Shown piece after piece: positions 34,997 through 43,378 of a stretch of 64,000 bases of DNA. The position numbers and the translations under genes were made by a program. Source of the DNA: Rhizobium brockwellii (lineage in GTDB: Bacteria > Pseudomonadota > Alphaproteobacteria > Rhizobiales > Rhizobiaceae); contig NZ_CP053443.1 in assembly GCF_000769405.2 (NCBI RefSeq), positions 186,001-250,000 of the forward strand, written 5' to 3'. Under the pieces are notes generated by a model that ran no database searches, was not told the DNA's origin, and was given only the letters and a program-made list of their open reading frames with translations. How positions within the stretch are numbered: position 1 is the first letter of the stretch; every line of letters starts with the position of its first letter.

Positions 34997-36067
34997 TCAG
35001 CTCTTCGTGGGGCCGATGCTCTCCCGCAAGATCAGGCTGCTTCGGATGACGGTGCGAACCGCCGCCGTATTCTGCCGCTGGTCAATGGCGTCGAGCAGAA
35101 GATCCACCGCTGCGCGCCCCATCTCTTCCACCGGCTGCTTGATCGTCGAGAGCGGCGGCGAGCAGAATTCGCAGACCGGGGAGCCGTCGAAAGAGACGAC
35201 GGACAGATCACCGGGAATGCGCACGCCTGTCCGCTGGACACGGCTGACGAATGAAATGGCCATGTCGTCGCTGGTCGCGATGACGGCTGTCGGTTTCTCG
35301 GTCAACTCGGCGAAATCATCCGCCGCCTGGACACCAATGTCGAAGCCGTGCTGATAATCGAGATGACCACCCGAGCGATGCACCGCCTCCTCGGACAATC
35401 CTGCCGCCTCGAGCGCCTCGAGCACGCCGCCGTAACGCTCGACATCGTGATAATTGCCTTCAGGCCCTGCAAGATAGAAAAACCGCCGATGACCCAATCG
35501 GATCAGTTCGGCAGTAACGTCGCGCACGGCTTCGCGGTCGTTCGTCACGACGCTCTGCAGGCCGGCATCGCTCATGTCGAGCAGCATCGACACGATCGGC
35601 AGACCGGAATTGGCCAGCGAGCGCCCGTCGACCTCCGGAAGCTTCGACGACAGGATGATGGCCCCGCGTACGCTGCCGCCGAAGGCGAGGTCGAGGATAT
35701 GCCGTTCGGAAATCTCGTCGCGATCGAGGTTGGCAATCATCAGGTTGTAGCCGCCCTGGATCAGCGATTGATTGATACTCTGCAGCACCTGCGGAATGAC
35801 CTGGGAAGCACCATAGTAGAGCGATCCCGGCAGAATGATCATGATGATGTTGGATTTGCCGACCCTGAGGCCGCGCGCCATCGCGTTCGGCGTATAGCCC
35901 AGTTGCCTGGCTGCGGCATTGATCCTGGCGCGCGTCTTCTCGTTGACTCGGCCGGGATTGGCGAGCGCCCGGCTGACTGTCGATATCGCAACGCCGGCGA
36001 GCCGCGCGACATCGGCCATCAATGCACCCGATGGCTCCTCTCCCACCACATCCTTGTTTTTATTCAT
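34997..36067 (-). CDS. LacI-family transcriptional repressor
   Basis: 356 residues. The helix-turn-helix ADVARLAGVAISTVSRALANPGRVNEKTRARINAAARQLGYTPNAMARGLR spans about 18-70, followed by the sugar-binding periplasmic-protein-like domain (IIMIILPGSLYYGASQVIPQVLQSI ... DLSVVSFDGSPVCEFCSPPLSTIKQPVEEMGRAAVDLLL). It is divergent from the sugar operon at 36290-43231, and two near-identical dyads (36127-36138 and 36183-36200) sit in the shared promoter region. Confidence 0.93.
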   Translation of the reverse strand: MNKNKDVVGEEPSGALMADVARLAGVAISTVSRALANPGRVNEKTRARINAAARQLGYTPNAMARGLRVGKSNIIMIILPGSLYYGASQVIPQVLQSINQSLIQGGYNLMIANLDRDEISERHILDLAFGGSVRGAIILSSKLPEVDGRSLANSGLPIVSMLLDMSDAGLQSVVTNDREAVRDVTAELIRLGHRRFFYLAGPEGNYHDVERYGGVLEALEAAGLSEEAVHRSGGHLDYQHGFDIGVQAADDFAELTEKPTAVIATSDDMAISFVSRVQRTGVRIPGDLSVVSFDGSPVCEFCSPPLSTIKQPVEEMGRAAVDLLLDAIDQRQNTAAVRTVIRSSLILRESIGPTKS

Positions 36068-36126
36068 GTTTATTTCGGTCTCCCGGATGCTTCGATTTGC
36101 AACTCTAAGGCAGGGAGCGATTTATA

Positions 36127-36138
36127 GCAAACGTTTGC
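36127..36138. promoter_or_regulatory. LacI-type operator 1
   Basis: GCAAACGTTTGC is a perfect palindrome with the central CG typical of LacI-family sites. It lies 60 bp from the repressor start and just upstream of the candidate -35 of the sugar operon. Confidence 0.75.
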
Positions 36139-36148
36139 CAAAAATCGC

Positions 36149-36176
36149 TTGCTTAAAAAACCGGCTTGGCTATTAT
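36149..36176 (+). promoter_or_regulatory. Candidate sigma-70 promoter of the sugar operon
   Basis: TTGCTT (36149-36154) and TATTAT (36171-36176) are separated by 16 bp. They lie between the two LacI-type operators, so a bound repressor would block the promoter from both sides. Confidence 0.5.
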
Positions 36177-36182
36177 CTAGCC

Positions 36183-36200
36183 ATGGCAAACGATTGCCAT
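36183..36200. promoter_or_regulatory. LacI-type operator 2
   Basis: ATGGCAAACGATTGCCAT is palindromic except for the central A/A pair and matches operator 1 in its GCAAACG half. It falls at the expected transcription start of the promoter at 36149-36176. Spacing between the two operator centres is about 59 bp. Confidence 0.75.
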
Positions 36201-36289
36201 TTCTTAATGCTTTGAAAACCCATGATTTATTGGATGCGGAACGGCACTTCCGCACGCTGGTTGGTCATGCCTCGAGAAATGGACAAATT

Positions 36290-37240
36290 ATGGCTACTGA
36301 CAGGCTGCGCTTCGGTGTCGATCTCGTGACATTCTTTCATCCCGGCTTCTGGGGCGTCGACAGCCATGAGGCGATCGTCGTCTATGCCCGCGCCGAGCGC
36401 CGTGCCTTCTGGGACAAGATTCTCGACAGCGTCCAGGCCTCCGGCGTTGCCGGTGTCGAGCTGACCTTCTCTCCCTTCAACTGGCAGGACGCCATCAAGA
36501 CCTATGGTTCCGTCGACGCCTTTGCAGCCGAACTGGCAAGACGCGGCCTGACGCTGTGCAGTGGCTTCTTCGCGGAACTGGAGGCGGCCGGCGATTTCGC
36601 TGAGCCCGAGGCCCAGCGCGCGCTGATCGACAAGGCGGAACGATATGCCGACTTCCTGAAAGCCTGCGGCAGCGACATCATGGTGATCGGCGCGCCGCTG
36701 CGCCAGACGCTCGGCGCCCAGCCGGTGCAATTCTACAATTTCGACCGCGCCAAAGTGATTGCCGATTTTCTGAACCGGCTTGGTGCGACCCTCTATGCCA
36801 GGGGCGTGCGGCTGGCGCTGCACACCGAGGCGCACTCGATCTTTGCCGCCGCGCGCGATGTCGATCTGATGATGCTTTTGACCGATCCGGCCTATGTGCA
36901 TATGTGCCCGGACACGGCCCATATCATCGTTGCCGGCTCCGATCCCGTCCAACTCGTCGATCGCCATCACGAGCGCATGATCATCGCTCACTGGAAGGAT
37001 GCGATCGGCCCGATGCCCGCCGATACGCCGATCGACAAGCACATCCATGAACGCCACCAGCCCTATTTCTGCAGCTTCGGCCTCGGACGGGTCGACTGGC
37101 CGGCCTGGATCCGGCTGCTGCGCGACCGGGCCTATGAAGGCTGGGCGATCCTCGAACTCGATGCCGCGCCCGATCCCGTCCGCGACATCGCCAACGGGCT
37201 CACGCTCGTCCGGCAGGCGCTCCTGCCGATCTATCGCTGA
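36290..37240 (+). CDS. Sugar phosphate isomerase/epimerase-family TIM-barrel protein
   Basis: 316 residues from the ATG at 36290 (MATDRLRFGVDLVTFFHP); the frame is open upstream through the operators. Xylose-isomerase-like barrel features are ALHTEAHSIFAAARDVDLMMLL, VHMCPDTAHIIVAG and WAILELDAAPDP, which contain metal ligands Glu, Asp/His and Glu. Such proteins isomerise, epimerise or dehydrate (IolE-like) sugar derivatives. Leading an operon with a sugar importer and a GMC dehydrogenase, it may act on an oxidised (keto) sugar; the reaction is not determinable here. Confidence 0.85.
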   Translation: MATDRLRFGVDLVTFFHPGFWGVDSHEAIVVYARAERRAFWDKILDSVQASGVAGVELTFSPFNWQDAIKTYGSVDAFAAELARRGLTLCSGFFAELEAAGDFAEPEAQRALIDKAERYADFLKACGSDIMVIGAPLRQTLGAQPVQFYNFDRAKVIADFLNRLGATLYARGVRLALHTEAHSIFAAARDVDLMMLLTDPAYVHMCPDTAHIIVAGSDPVQLVDRHHERMIIAHWKDAIGPMPADTPIDKHIHERHQPYFCSFGLGRVDWPAWIRLLRDRAYEGWAILELDAAPDPVRDIANGLTLVRQALLPIYR

Positions 37241-37298
37241 CAGTCATCCCTAAGACAACGAACGCCCCGCAAAGAGGGCATTTTCAAGAGGTGGAACA

Positions 37299-38531
37299 AT
37301 GAAGACCATGATGAAGCTTTTTCTTGCCGGCGTGGCATTCGCCGGTCTCTCCGCCTCGGCCCATGCCGAGGACAAGCCAACGATCGAGATCATGTCGTCC
37401 TGGACGTCGGGCGGCGAAGCTGCCGCCCTCAACGTCATCAAGACCGAGTTCGAAAAGCGCGGCGGCGTCTGGAAGGATTCCTCGATCGCCGGCTTCGGTG
37501 CGGCCGATGCCGCCTTCCAAAATCGGATCGTCGCCGGTGATGCGCCCGGTGCCAAGCAGGGCGTCATCGGTCTCGCTGCCGCCGATTTCATCAGCCAGGG
37601 CCTGTTCAATCCGATCGACGACGTGGCGGCCGCCGGCAAATGGGCTGACGCCTTGCCGAAATCGATCCATGATCTCATCACCTATGACGGCAAGGTCTAC
37701 CTTGCGCCGACCGGCGCCCATGGTGAAAGCTGGCTCTTCTATTCCAAGGAAGCCTTCGAGAAGGCCGGTATTTCGCAAGAGCCCAAGACCTGGGACGAGC
37801 TCTTTGCCGATCTCGACAAGCTGAAGGCTGCCGGCATGGTTCCGGTCGCTTGGGGTGGCCAGCCCTGGCAGCAAACCAAGGTCTTCAACATGATCCTGCT
37901 CTCGCAGGTCGGGATCGACGGCTTCCTGAAGATCTATGTCGATAAGGACAAGAGCCCGGCATCCGTCGAAGGCGTGAAGAAGACCCTCGAAATCCTCGGC
38001 AAGCTGCGTGGTTATGTCGATGCCGGTGCCGCCGGCCGCAACTGGAACGACGCGACCGCCATGCTGATCACCGCCAAGGCCGGCGTGCAGTTCATGGGCG
38101 ATTGGGCCAAGGGCGAATTTACCGTTGCCGGCAAGGAGCCGGGCAAGGATTATGGCTGCATGATCGTGCCGGAATCGAAGGGCATGGTTTATATCGCCGA
38201 CTCCCTCTGGTTCCCCAAGACCGGCAAGGCCGAGACCGACAAGGCACAGAAACTTCTCGCCGAAGTCGTCATGGATCCGGCCGTCCAGGTCGAATTCGCC
38301 CTCAAGAAGGGTTCGGTTCCGATGCGCGCCGACGTCGACAAGTCGAAGCTGGACGTCTGCGCCCAGAAGGGTGTCGAGCTGATGGCAGCCGGTGCGATCG
38401 TGCCGGACCAGGCGATCGTGCTGACGCCCCAGCAGGTTGGCGCGCTCGATGACTTCGTCGACGAATACTGGAGCGGCGGCTCGGACGATACGGCCTCCGC
38501 AGCCGGGAATTTCTTCGCCATCTTCGAGTAG
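37299..38531 (+). CDS. Sugar ABC transporter periplasmic binding protein (family 1, CUT1)
   Basis: 410 residues, GAGGTGGAACA before the ATG, signal peptide MKTMMKLFLAGVAFAGLSASAHA. The mature protein has CUT1 receptor traits: IEIMSSWTSGGEAAALNVIKTEFEKRGG, WDELFADLDKLKAAGMVPVAWGGQPWQ and VQFMGDWAKGEF. Similar receptors in rhizobia bind glucose/mannose-like or disaccharide substrates. A strong hairpin lies between this gene and the permeases and probably lowers expression downstream relative to the receptor. Confidence 0.92.
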   Translation: MKTMMKLFLAGVAFAGLSASAHAEDKPTIEIMSSWTSGGEAAALNVIKTEFEKRGGVWKDSSIAGFGAADAAFQNRIVAGDAPGAKQGVIGLAAADFISQGLFNPIDDVAAAGKWADALPKSIHDLITYDGKVYLAPTGAHGESWLFYSKEAFEKAGISQEPKTWDELFADLDKLKAAGMVPVAWGGQPWQQTKVFNMILLSQVGIDGFLKIYVDKDKSPASVEGVKKTLEILGKLRGYVDAGAAGRNWNDATAMLITAKAGVQFMGDWAKGEFTVAGKEPGKDYGCMIVPESKGMVYIADSLWFPKTGKAETDKAQKLLAEVVMDPAVQVEFALKKGSVPMRADVDKSKLDVCAQKGVELMAAGAIVPDQAIVLTPQQVGALDDFVDEYWSGGSDDTASAAGNFFAIFE

Positions 38532-38540
38532 GATAGTAGC

Positions 38541-38598
38541 CCGTGGCGTCGACCTGATGTCGACGCCACGGCTGCCAGCCGCCGCCTCGCGCGGCGGC
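38541..38598 (+). other. Two intercistronic hairpins between receptor and permease genes
   Basis: A perfect 13-bp stem (38541-38553 with 38559-38571, loop CTGAT) is followed by an 8-bp G+C stem (38578-38585 with 38591-38598). There is no T-run, so this looks like a 3'-end-protecting or attenuating structure as known between malE and malF in enterics, and not a full terminator. Confidence 0.6.
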
Positions 38599-38621
38599 GC
38601 GCCCTGCTTTCCACTCCGTCA

Positions 38622-39521
38622 ATGAGCTGGCCGATGTCCATCAAACGCAAGCCCAATCTTTCCGCGACCATCGCGCTTTTGCCGACATGGTTCGTCGCGG
38701 TCGTGGTCTTTATCGGTACCATGGCCTGGTCGATCCGCCTGTCCTTCACCAATTCGACGCTTTTTCCGTCCTCGACCTATGTCGGCTTGGCGCAGTATTC
38801 GAAGCTCTTCTCTTCCGCCAAGTGGCTGGCCTCGCTGCAAAACGTGTTGATCTTCGGCGTCCTATACGTCGCAGGCTGTTTGCTGCTGGGCTTCCTGCTG
38901 GCTGCGGCGCTGGACCGCAAGATCCGCTTCGAAAGCGCCTTCAGGACCATATTCCTCTATCCCTACGCCATGTCCTTCGTGGTGACCGGGCTGATCTGGC
39001 AATGGATGCTCAATCCGGCGCTCGGCATCCAGGCGAGCGTGCGTTCGCTCGGCTGGGAAAGCTTCGTCCTCGACTGGGTGGTCAATCGCGACATGGCGAT
39101 CTATGCGCTGGTGCTTGCCGGCGTATGGCAGGGCGCGGGGCTCGTCATGGTCATTGCGCTCGCCGGCATGCGCGGCATCGAAGGCGAGCAATGGAAGGCG
39201 GCGCGGATCGACGGTATCCCTGTCTGGCGGATCTATGTCTCGATCATCCTGCCCCAGCTCGGGCCGGCGCTGGCCGCGGCCGGCATGCTGCTCGCCATGG
39301 GCGTGATCAAGACCTATGACATCGTCGTTGCCATGACCAATGGCGGCCCCGGCAATGCGACGGAGGTGCCGGCGAAATTCATCATGGACAATCTGTTCGG
39401 GCGCCAGAACCTCGGCCTTGCCACAGCCGGCGCGACGGTGCTTGTCCTCGGCGTGATCATCGCAGTCGCCCCGTTCCGCTACATCATGCACATGCGTGAC
39501 AAAGCCAAGGGAGCCGCGTGA
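38622..39521 (+). CDS. Sugar ABC transporter permease 1 (MalF/UgpA-like)
   Basis: 299 residues from 38622; an ATG four codons on (38634) is an alternative and neither has a strong ribosome site. Six hydrophobic segments and the EAA loop EQWKAARIDGIPVWRIYVSIILPQLGPAL identify a CUT1 permease. TNGGPGNATEVPAKFIMDNLFGRQN is a conserved sugar-permease block. Its stop overlaps the second permease start. Confidence 0.92.
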   Translation: MSWPMSIKRKPNLSATIALLPTWFVAVVVFIGTMAWSIRLSFTNSTLFPSSTYVGLAQYSKLFSSAKWLASLQNVLIFGVLYVAGCLLLGFLLAAALDRKIRFESAFRTIFLYPYAMSFVVTGLIWQWMLNPALGIQASVRSLGWESFVLDWVVNRDMAIYALVLAGVWQGAGLVMVIALAGMRGIEGEQWKAARIDGIPVWRIYVSIILPQLGPALAAAGMLLAMGVIKTYDIVVAMTNGGPGNATEVPAKFIMDNLFGRQNLGLATAGATVLVLGVIIAVAPFRYIMHMRDKAKGAA

Positions 39522-40405
39522 TGGCACGTCTTCATCCGAACGGCCCGAAGCCGGCACAGATCACCGCCGGGCGCATCGGCCTCTATGCCTTCCTTGTCGT
39601 CGCAGCGCTTTTCTTCCTTTTGCCGCTCTACACCATGGTCGTTACCTCGCTGAAATCGATGCCCGAAATCCGGCTCGGCCAGATCTTTGCCCTGCCGGCG
39701 ACGCTCGATTTTTCTGCCTGGGCCACTGCCTGGTCGGGGGCCTGCATGGGAACCGTCTGCGTCGGCATTCGCAGCGGCTTCTGGAATTCGGTGGCGATCA
39801 CCCTACCCTCGGTCGCGCTCTCGGTCTTCATCGGCGCCGTCAACGGCTATGCGCTGTCGCTCTGGCGGCCGCGCGGGGCAAACCTGCTCTTCGGCCTGCT
39901 GATGGCCGGCGGCCTCATCCCCTACCAGATCTTCCTCTATCCGATGGTCCGGGCGATGGCGAATATTGACCTTTATAATTCGCTGGCTGGCATCATTCTC
40001 GTGCATGTCATCTTCGGTCTGCCGCTGGTGACGCTTCTTTTCCGCAACTATTTCCTCAGCGTGCCGGAGGAGCTCTGCAAGGCGGCGCGCGTCGACGGCG
40101 CGGGCTTCTGGCGCATCTTTTTCGAGATCATGCTGCCGATTGCCGTGCCGATGGTCGTGGTGGTCTCCATGCTGCAGTTCACCGGCATCTGGAACGACTT
40201 CCTGCTCGGTCTCGTCTTTGCCGGCCGCGACAACCTGCCGATGACCGTGCAACTCAACAATATCGTCAACACCACGATGGGCGAGCGGACCTACAACGTG
40301 AACATGGCGGCGACGATCCTCACCGCCATCGTTCCGCTCGCCATCTATTTCCTGTCCGGCCGCTGGTTCGTGCGCGGCATCGCGGCCGGCGCAGTCAAGG
40401 GGTAA
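39521..40405 (+). CDS. Sugar ABC transporter permease 2 (MalG/UgpE-like)
   Basis: 294 residues from the ATG at 39521 (AAGGGAG upstream, spacing 7); a GTG one codon earlier is possible. The EAA loop EELCKAARVDGAGFWRIFFEIMLPIAVPM and the segment FTGIWNDFLLGLVFAGRDNLPMTVQLNN are typical of MalG-type permeases. TGATG overlap with permease 1. Confidence 0.92.
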   Translation: MARLHPNGPKPAQITAGRIGLYAFLVVAALFFLLPLYTMVVTSLKSMPEIRLGQIFALPATLDFSAWATAWSGACMGTVCVGIRSGFWNSVAITLPSVALSVFIGAVNGYALSLWRPRGANLLFGLLMAGGLIPYQIFLYPMVRAMANIDLYNSLAGIILVHVIFGLPLVTLLFRNYFLSVPEELCKAARVDGAGFWRIFFEIMLPIAVPMVVVVSMLQFTGIWNDFLLGLVFAGRDNLPMTVQLNNIVNTTMGERTYNVNMAATILTAIVPLAIYFLSGRWFVRGIAAGAVKG

Positions 40406-40412
40406 CACTTCC

Positions 40413-41495
40413 ATGCAATCTGCCGTCTCCGTCAAGGACCTGAAGATCGCCTACGGCGACCATACGGTGATCGAGAAGATGTCGATCGACATCGCGTCGC
40501 GAGAGTTCCTGGTGCTGCTCGGCCCTTCCGGCTGCGGCAAGTCCACGCTTCTGAACGCCATTGCCGGTCTCCAGGACATCACATCAGGCGAGGTCTGGAT
40601 CTCAGGCAAGAACGTCAGCTGGGAGGAGCCGAAGGACCGCGGCATCGGCATGGTCTTCCAGTCCTACGCGCTCTATCCCCGCATGTCGGTTCGCAAGAAC
40701 CTCTCCTTCGGACTTCGCGTCGCCGGTCTGCCGAAGGCTGAGATCGAGGCCCGTGTCGCCCGCACCGCGGCGCTCCTCCAGCTCGACAAGCTGCTCGACC
40801 GGCGTCCTTCCGAGCTGTCGGGCGGCCAGCGCCAGCGTGTCGCCATCGGCCGGGCGCTGGTGCGTGAAGTGGATGTCTTCCTGTTCGACGAACCACTGTC
40901 GAACCTCGATGCCAAGCTGCGCAACGAATTGCGCGTCGAGATCAAGAAGCTGCACCAGCGCCTCGGCAATACCATGATCTACGTCACCCACGATCAGGTC
41001 GAGGCCCTGACGCTGGCCGACCGCATCGCCATCATGCGGGACGGCGTGATCCAGCAACTCGCCTCTCCGGCTGAAATCTACCGCCGTCCGGCCAATCTCT
41101 TCGTTGCCGGTTTCATCGGCGCTCCGGCGATGAATTTCGCCGAGGGCCGGATCGAGCGCGGCAACGGCGCGCTGGTCTTCCAGAGCAAGGAGCTCACTGT
41201 CGATCTCTCCGGTTATTCCTTTCGAGCGGACGCAGCGGAAGGACCGGCAACGCTCGGCTTTCGCCCGGAACACCTTGTGCTCGATGGCGCCACGAGCGGC
41301 CTACCCACCATTCCCGGTCGCGTTTCCGTCGTCGAGCCGATGGGCTCGGACGCCGTCGTCTGGTTCGACTGGGCGGACCAGAGCCTTTCGCTCCGGCTCA
41401 TGGGCGATGTCACCCTGCAGCCCGGCGATGCCGTGGCTCCCGGGCTCGATATCGCCAAGGCATCCCTCTTCGGCGCTGACGGATCGCGGCTGTAA
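40413..41495 (+). CDS. Sugar ABC transporter ATP-binding protein (MalK/UgpC-like)
   Basis: 360 residues with Walker A GPSGCGKST, Q-loop MVFQSYALYPRM, signature LSGGQRQR and Walker B VFLFDEPLSNLDAKLR. After the ATPase domain a C-terminal TOBE-type regulatory domain (about 240-360, e.g. ATLGFRPEHLVL) is present, as in MalK. AAGGGG lies before the start. It completes a full importer with the genes at 37299, 38622 and 39521. Confidence 0.94.
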   Translation: MQSAVSVKDLKIAYGDHTVIEKMSIDIASREFLVLLGPSGCGKSTLLNAIAGLQDITSGEVWISGKNVSWEEPKDRGIGMVFQSYALYPRMSVRKNLSFGLRVAGLPKAEIEARVARTAALLQLDKLLDRRPSELSGGQRQRVAIGRALVREVDVFLFDEPLSNLDAKLRNELRVEIKKLHQRLGNTMIYVTHDQVEALTLADRIAIMRDGVIQQLASPAEIYRRPANLFVAGFIGAPAMNFAEGRIERGNGALVFQSKELTVDLSGYSFRADAAEGPATLGFRPEHLVLDGATSGLPTIPGRVSVVEPMGSDAVVWFDWADQSLSLRLMGDVTLQPGDAVAPGLDIAKASLFGADGSRL

Positions 41496-41578
41496 CGCGC
41501 CATCCCTTTGTTTTCCCGCAATTCCGGACGCGCTTCGCGCCGTTTTGAGGATTGCTTCAGGACAGGATTTGAAAATAC

Positions 41579-43231
41579 ATGTCTGAGATCGTCTATGATG
41601 CGCTGGTGATCGGCTCCGGCGCGGCGGGTTCTTTTGCGGTGAAGGAACTGACGGCACAGGGATTGTCGGTGCTGCTGCTCGAGGCCGGCCCCGCGGTCGG
41701 ACCGAAGGATTTCGATCCCGCCCGCAAGAAGGCGCCGGCAAGCAGCATCAATATATGGGAGCGCGCGCGGGCCACCCTCAAGGGCCAGCCGATCCAGGCG
41801 CGCGCAGCCTTTTTCACCGAGCGCTTCAGCCATTTCTTCGTCAACGACCGCAAGAACCCCTATACGACGCCGAAGGGCGAACCCTTCCTCTGGATCCGCG
41901 GCCGCCAGGGCGGTGGGCGCCTCCACAGTTTCGGCCGGGTGCTGCTGCGCTGGACCGACGACGATTTCAAGATCCGCTCACGCGCCGGAAAGGGCGTGGA
42001 CTGGCCGGTCTCCTATGACGAGCTGGTGCCTTTCTACGACGAGGTCGAGGCCCATCTCGGGCTCTACGGCAACAAGGACAACGTGGCCACGCTGCCAGAT
42101 GGCATCTATGCGAAGCCGGCAAGCCTGACGCCCGCCGAACAGATCTTCAAGCAGGCGGTTGAATACCGTTGGCCGGAAAGGCATGTCGTTTCCTGGCGCT
42201 ACATCGCGCCGGACGCCGACCGCATGCCGCGACCGCTGCGAGAAGCAAAGGCGACCGGCCAACTGACAGTCCGCTACGACGCCGTCGTTCGCCGCATCAC
42301 CACGGACGAGAAGACCGGCCACGCCACCGGAGCGGAGTTCATCGATCGCAATACGGGCGAAGTATCGACCGCGCGCGCCGCGACGGTGGTGCTTTCGGCC
42401 TCGCCGATAGAGAGCGTGCGACTGCTGCTGAATTCGGCGTCGGCGAAACATCCTGATGGGCTCGGCAACAGCTCGGGTGCCCTCGGCCGCTATTTTATGG
42501 ATCAGCTTCCGTGCCTCGCGTTTGGGTCCTTTTCGAAGGCGAAGGGTTGGGCGGTCGACGAGTCTGCGCCGACCGACCCGTTCTACAATCCGTCAGGCGG
42601 GATCTTCATTCCCCGCTTCGGCGAGGGCGACGCCGCCCGCGGCGATTTCGACTACCAGGGAAGCGTCGGCCGCGCGCCGGTCTCCGGGGACACAGATGCA
42701 CGTCTCGCCTTCTTCGGTTTCGGCCGGATGCTGCCCTATGCAGACAATCGCATCACGCTCGACGTCAGGCGTAGGGATGCCTGGAACATTCCCGTGCCAC
42801 ATATCCGCTGCGTCATGCAGGAGGAGGAACAGGCGCTGCTCAGAAGGCAGGAGGAAACGCTGATCGCGATGATCAAGGAAGTCGGCGGCGACCTCGAATT
42901 CATCGGCTCGCCCACCGGCCTCAAGGAGATGGGCAAGGGCGCCTTTCCCGAAGCCGATACCTTCAGCCGCTTCATGTTCCGCAAATGGTTCCGCAAGACC
43001 ATGTGCATGGGCGCGGCAATCCATGAGACGGGCGGCGCGCGCATGGGCGAAAATCGGCAAGCTTCTGTGCTCAATCCCTACAACCAGGTCTGGGATGCTC
43101 CGAACCTCATCGTCACCGACGCCAGCGCCTTCCCCGGCAGCGGCATCGCCGGCACCACGCTCACCGTCATGGCTCTGACGATCCGCGCCTGCCGGAACCT
43201 TGTCGACCAGTACCGGACGGGGCAGTTGTAG
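41579..43231 (+). CDS. GMC-family FAD-dependent oxidoreductase
   Basis: 550 residues. DALVIGSGAAGSFAVKELTAQGLSVLLLEAG is the FAD-binding GxGxxG with the ribose-binding Glu. Near the C-terminus, AAIHETGGARMGENRQASVLNPYNQVWDAPNLIVTDASAFPGSG contains the usual GMC_oxred_C histidine (H in AIHETGG). Relatives include sugar dehydrogenases (gluconate 2-dehydrogenase, glucoside 3-dehydrogenase and pyranose oxidase types). No twin-arginine signal is visible, so it is probably cytoplasmic and acts on the imported sugar. Last gene of the LacI-regulated operon. Confidence 0.9.
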   Translation: MSEIVYDALVIGSGAAGSFAVKELTAQGLSVLLLEAGPAVGPKDFDPARKKAPASSINIWERARATLKGQPIQARAAFFTERFSHFFVNDRKNPYTTPKGEPFLWIRGRQGGGRLHSFGRVLLRWTDDDFKIRSRAGKGVDWPVSYDELVPFYDEVEAHLGLYGNKDNVATLPDGIYAKPASLTPAEQIFKQAVEYRWPERHVVSWRYIAPDADRMPRPLREAKATGQLTVRYDAVVRRITTDEKTGHATGAEFIDRNTGEVSTARAATVVLSASPIESVRLLLNSASAKHPDGLGNSSGALGRYFMDQLPCLAFGSFSKAKGWAVDESAPTDPFYNPSGGIFIPRFGEGDAARGDFDYQGSVGRAPVSGDTDARLAFFGFGRMLPYADNRITLDVRRRDAWNIPVPHIRCVMQEEEQALLRRQEETLIAMIKEVGGDLEFIGSPTGLKEMGKGAFPEADTFSRFMFRKWFRKTMCMGAAIHETGGARMGENRQASVLNPYNQVWDAPNLIVTDASAFPGSGIAGTTLTVMALTIRACRNLVDQYRTGQL

Positions 43232-43378
43232 GCGCGCTCGGCGGCTGAAGCGCATTCGACGCCGCAAGCATCGGCTTGAGAGATCGGGACGTTGCTGTTC
43301 CGGCTTCCGGTTAGCCGAACTGTCACACAAACTTCGCAGTGACATGCTCCTGTCAAAAAAAGCAGGAAGGAAAAGGCC

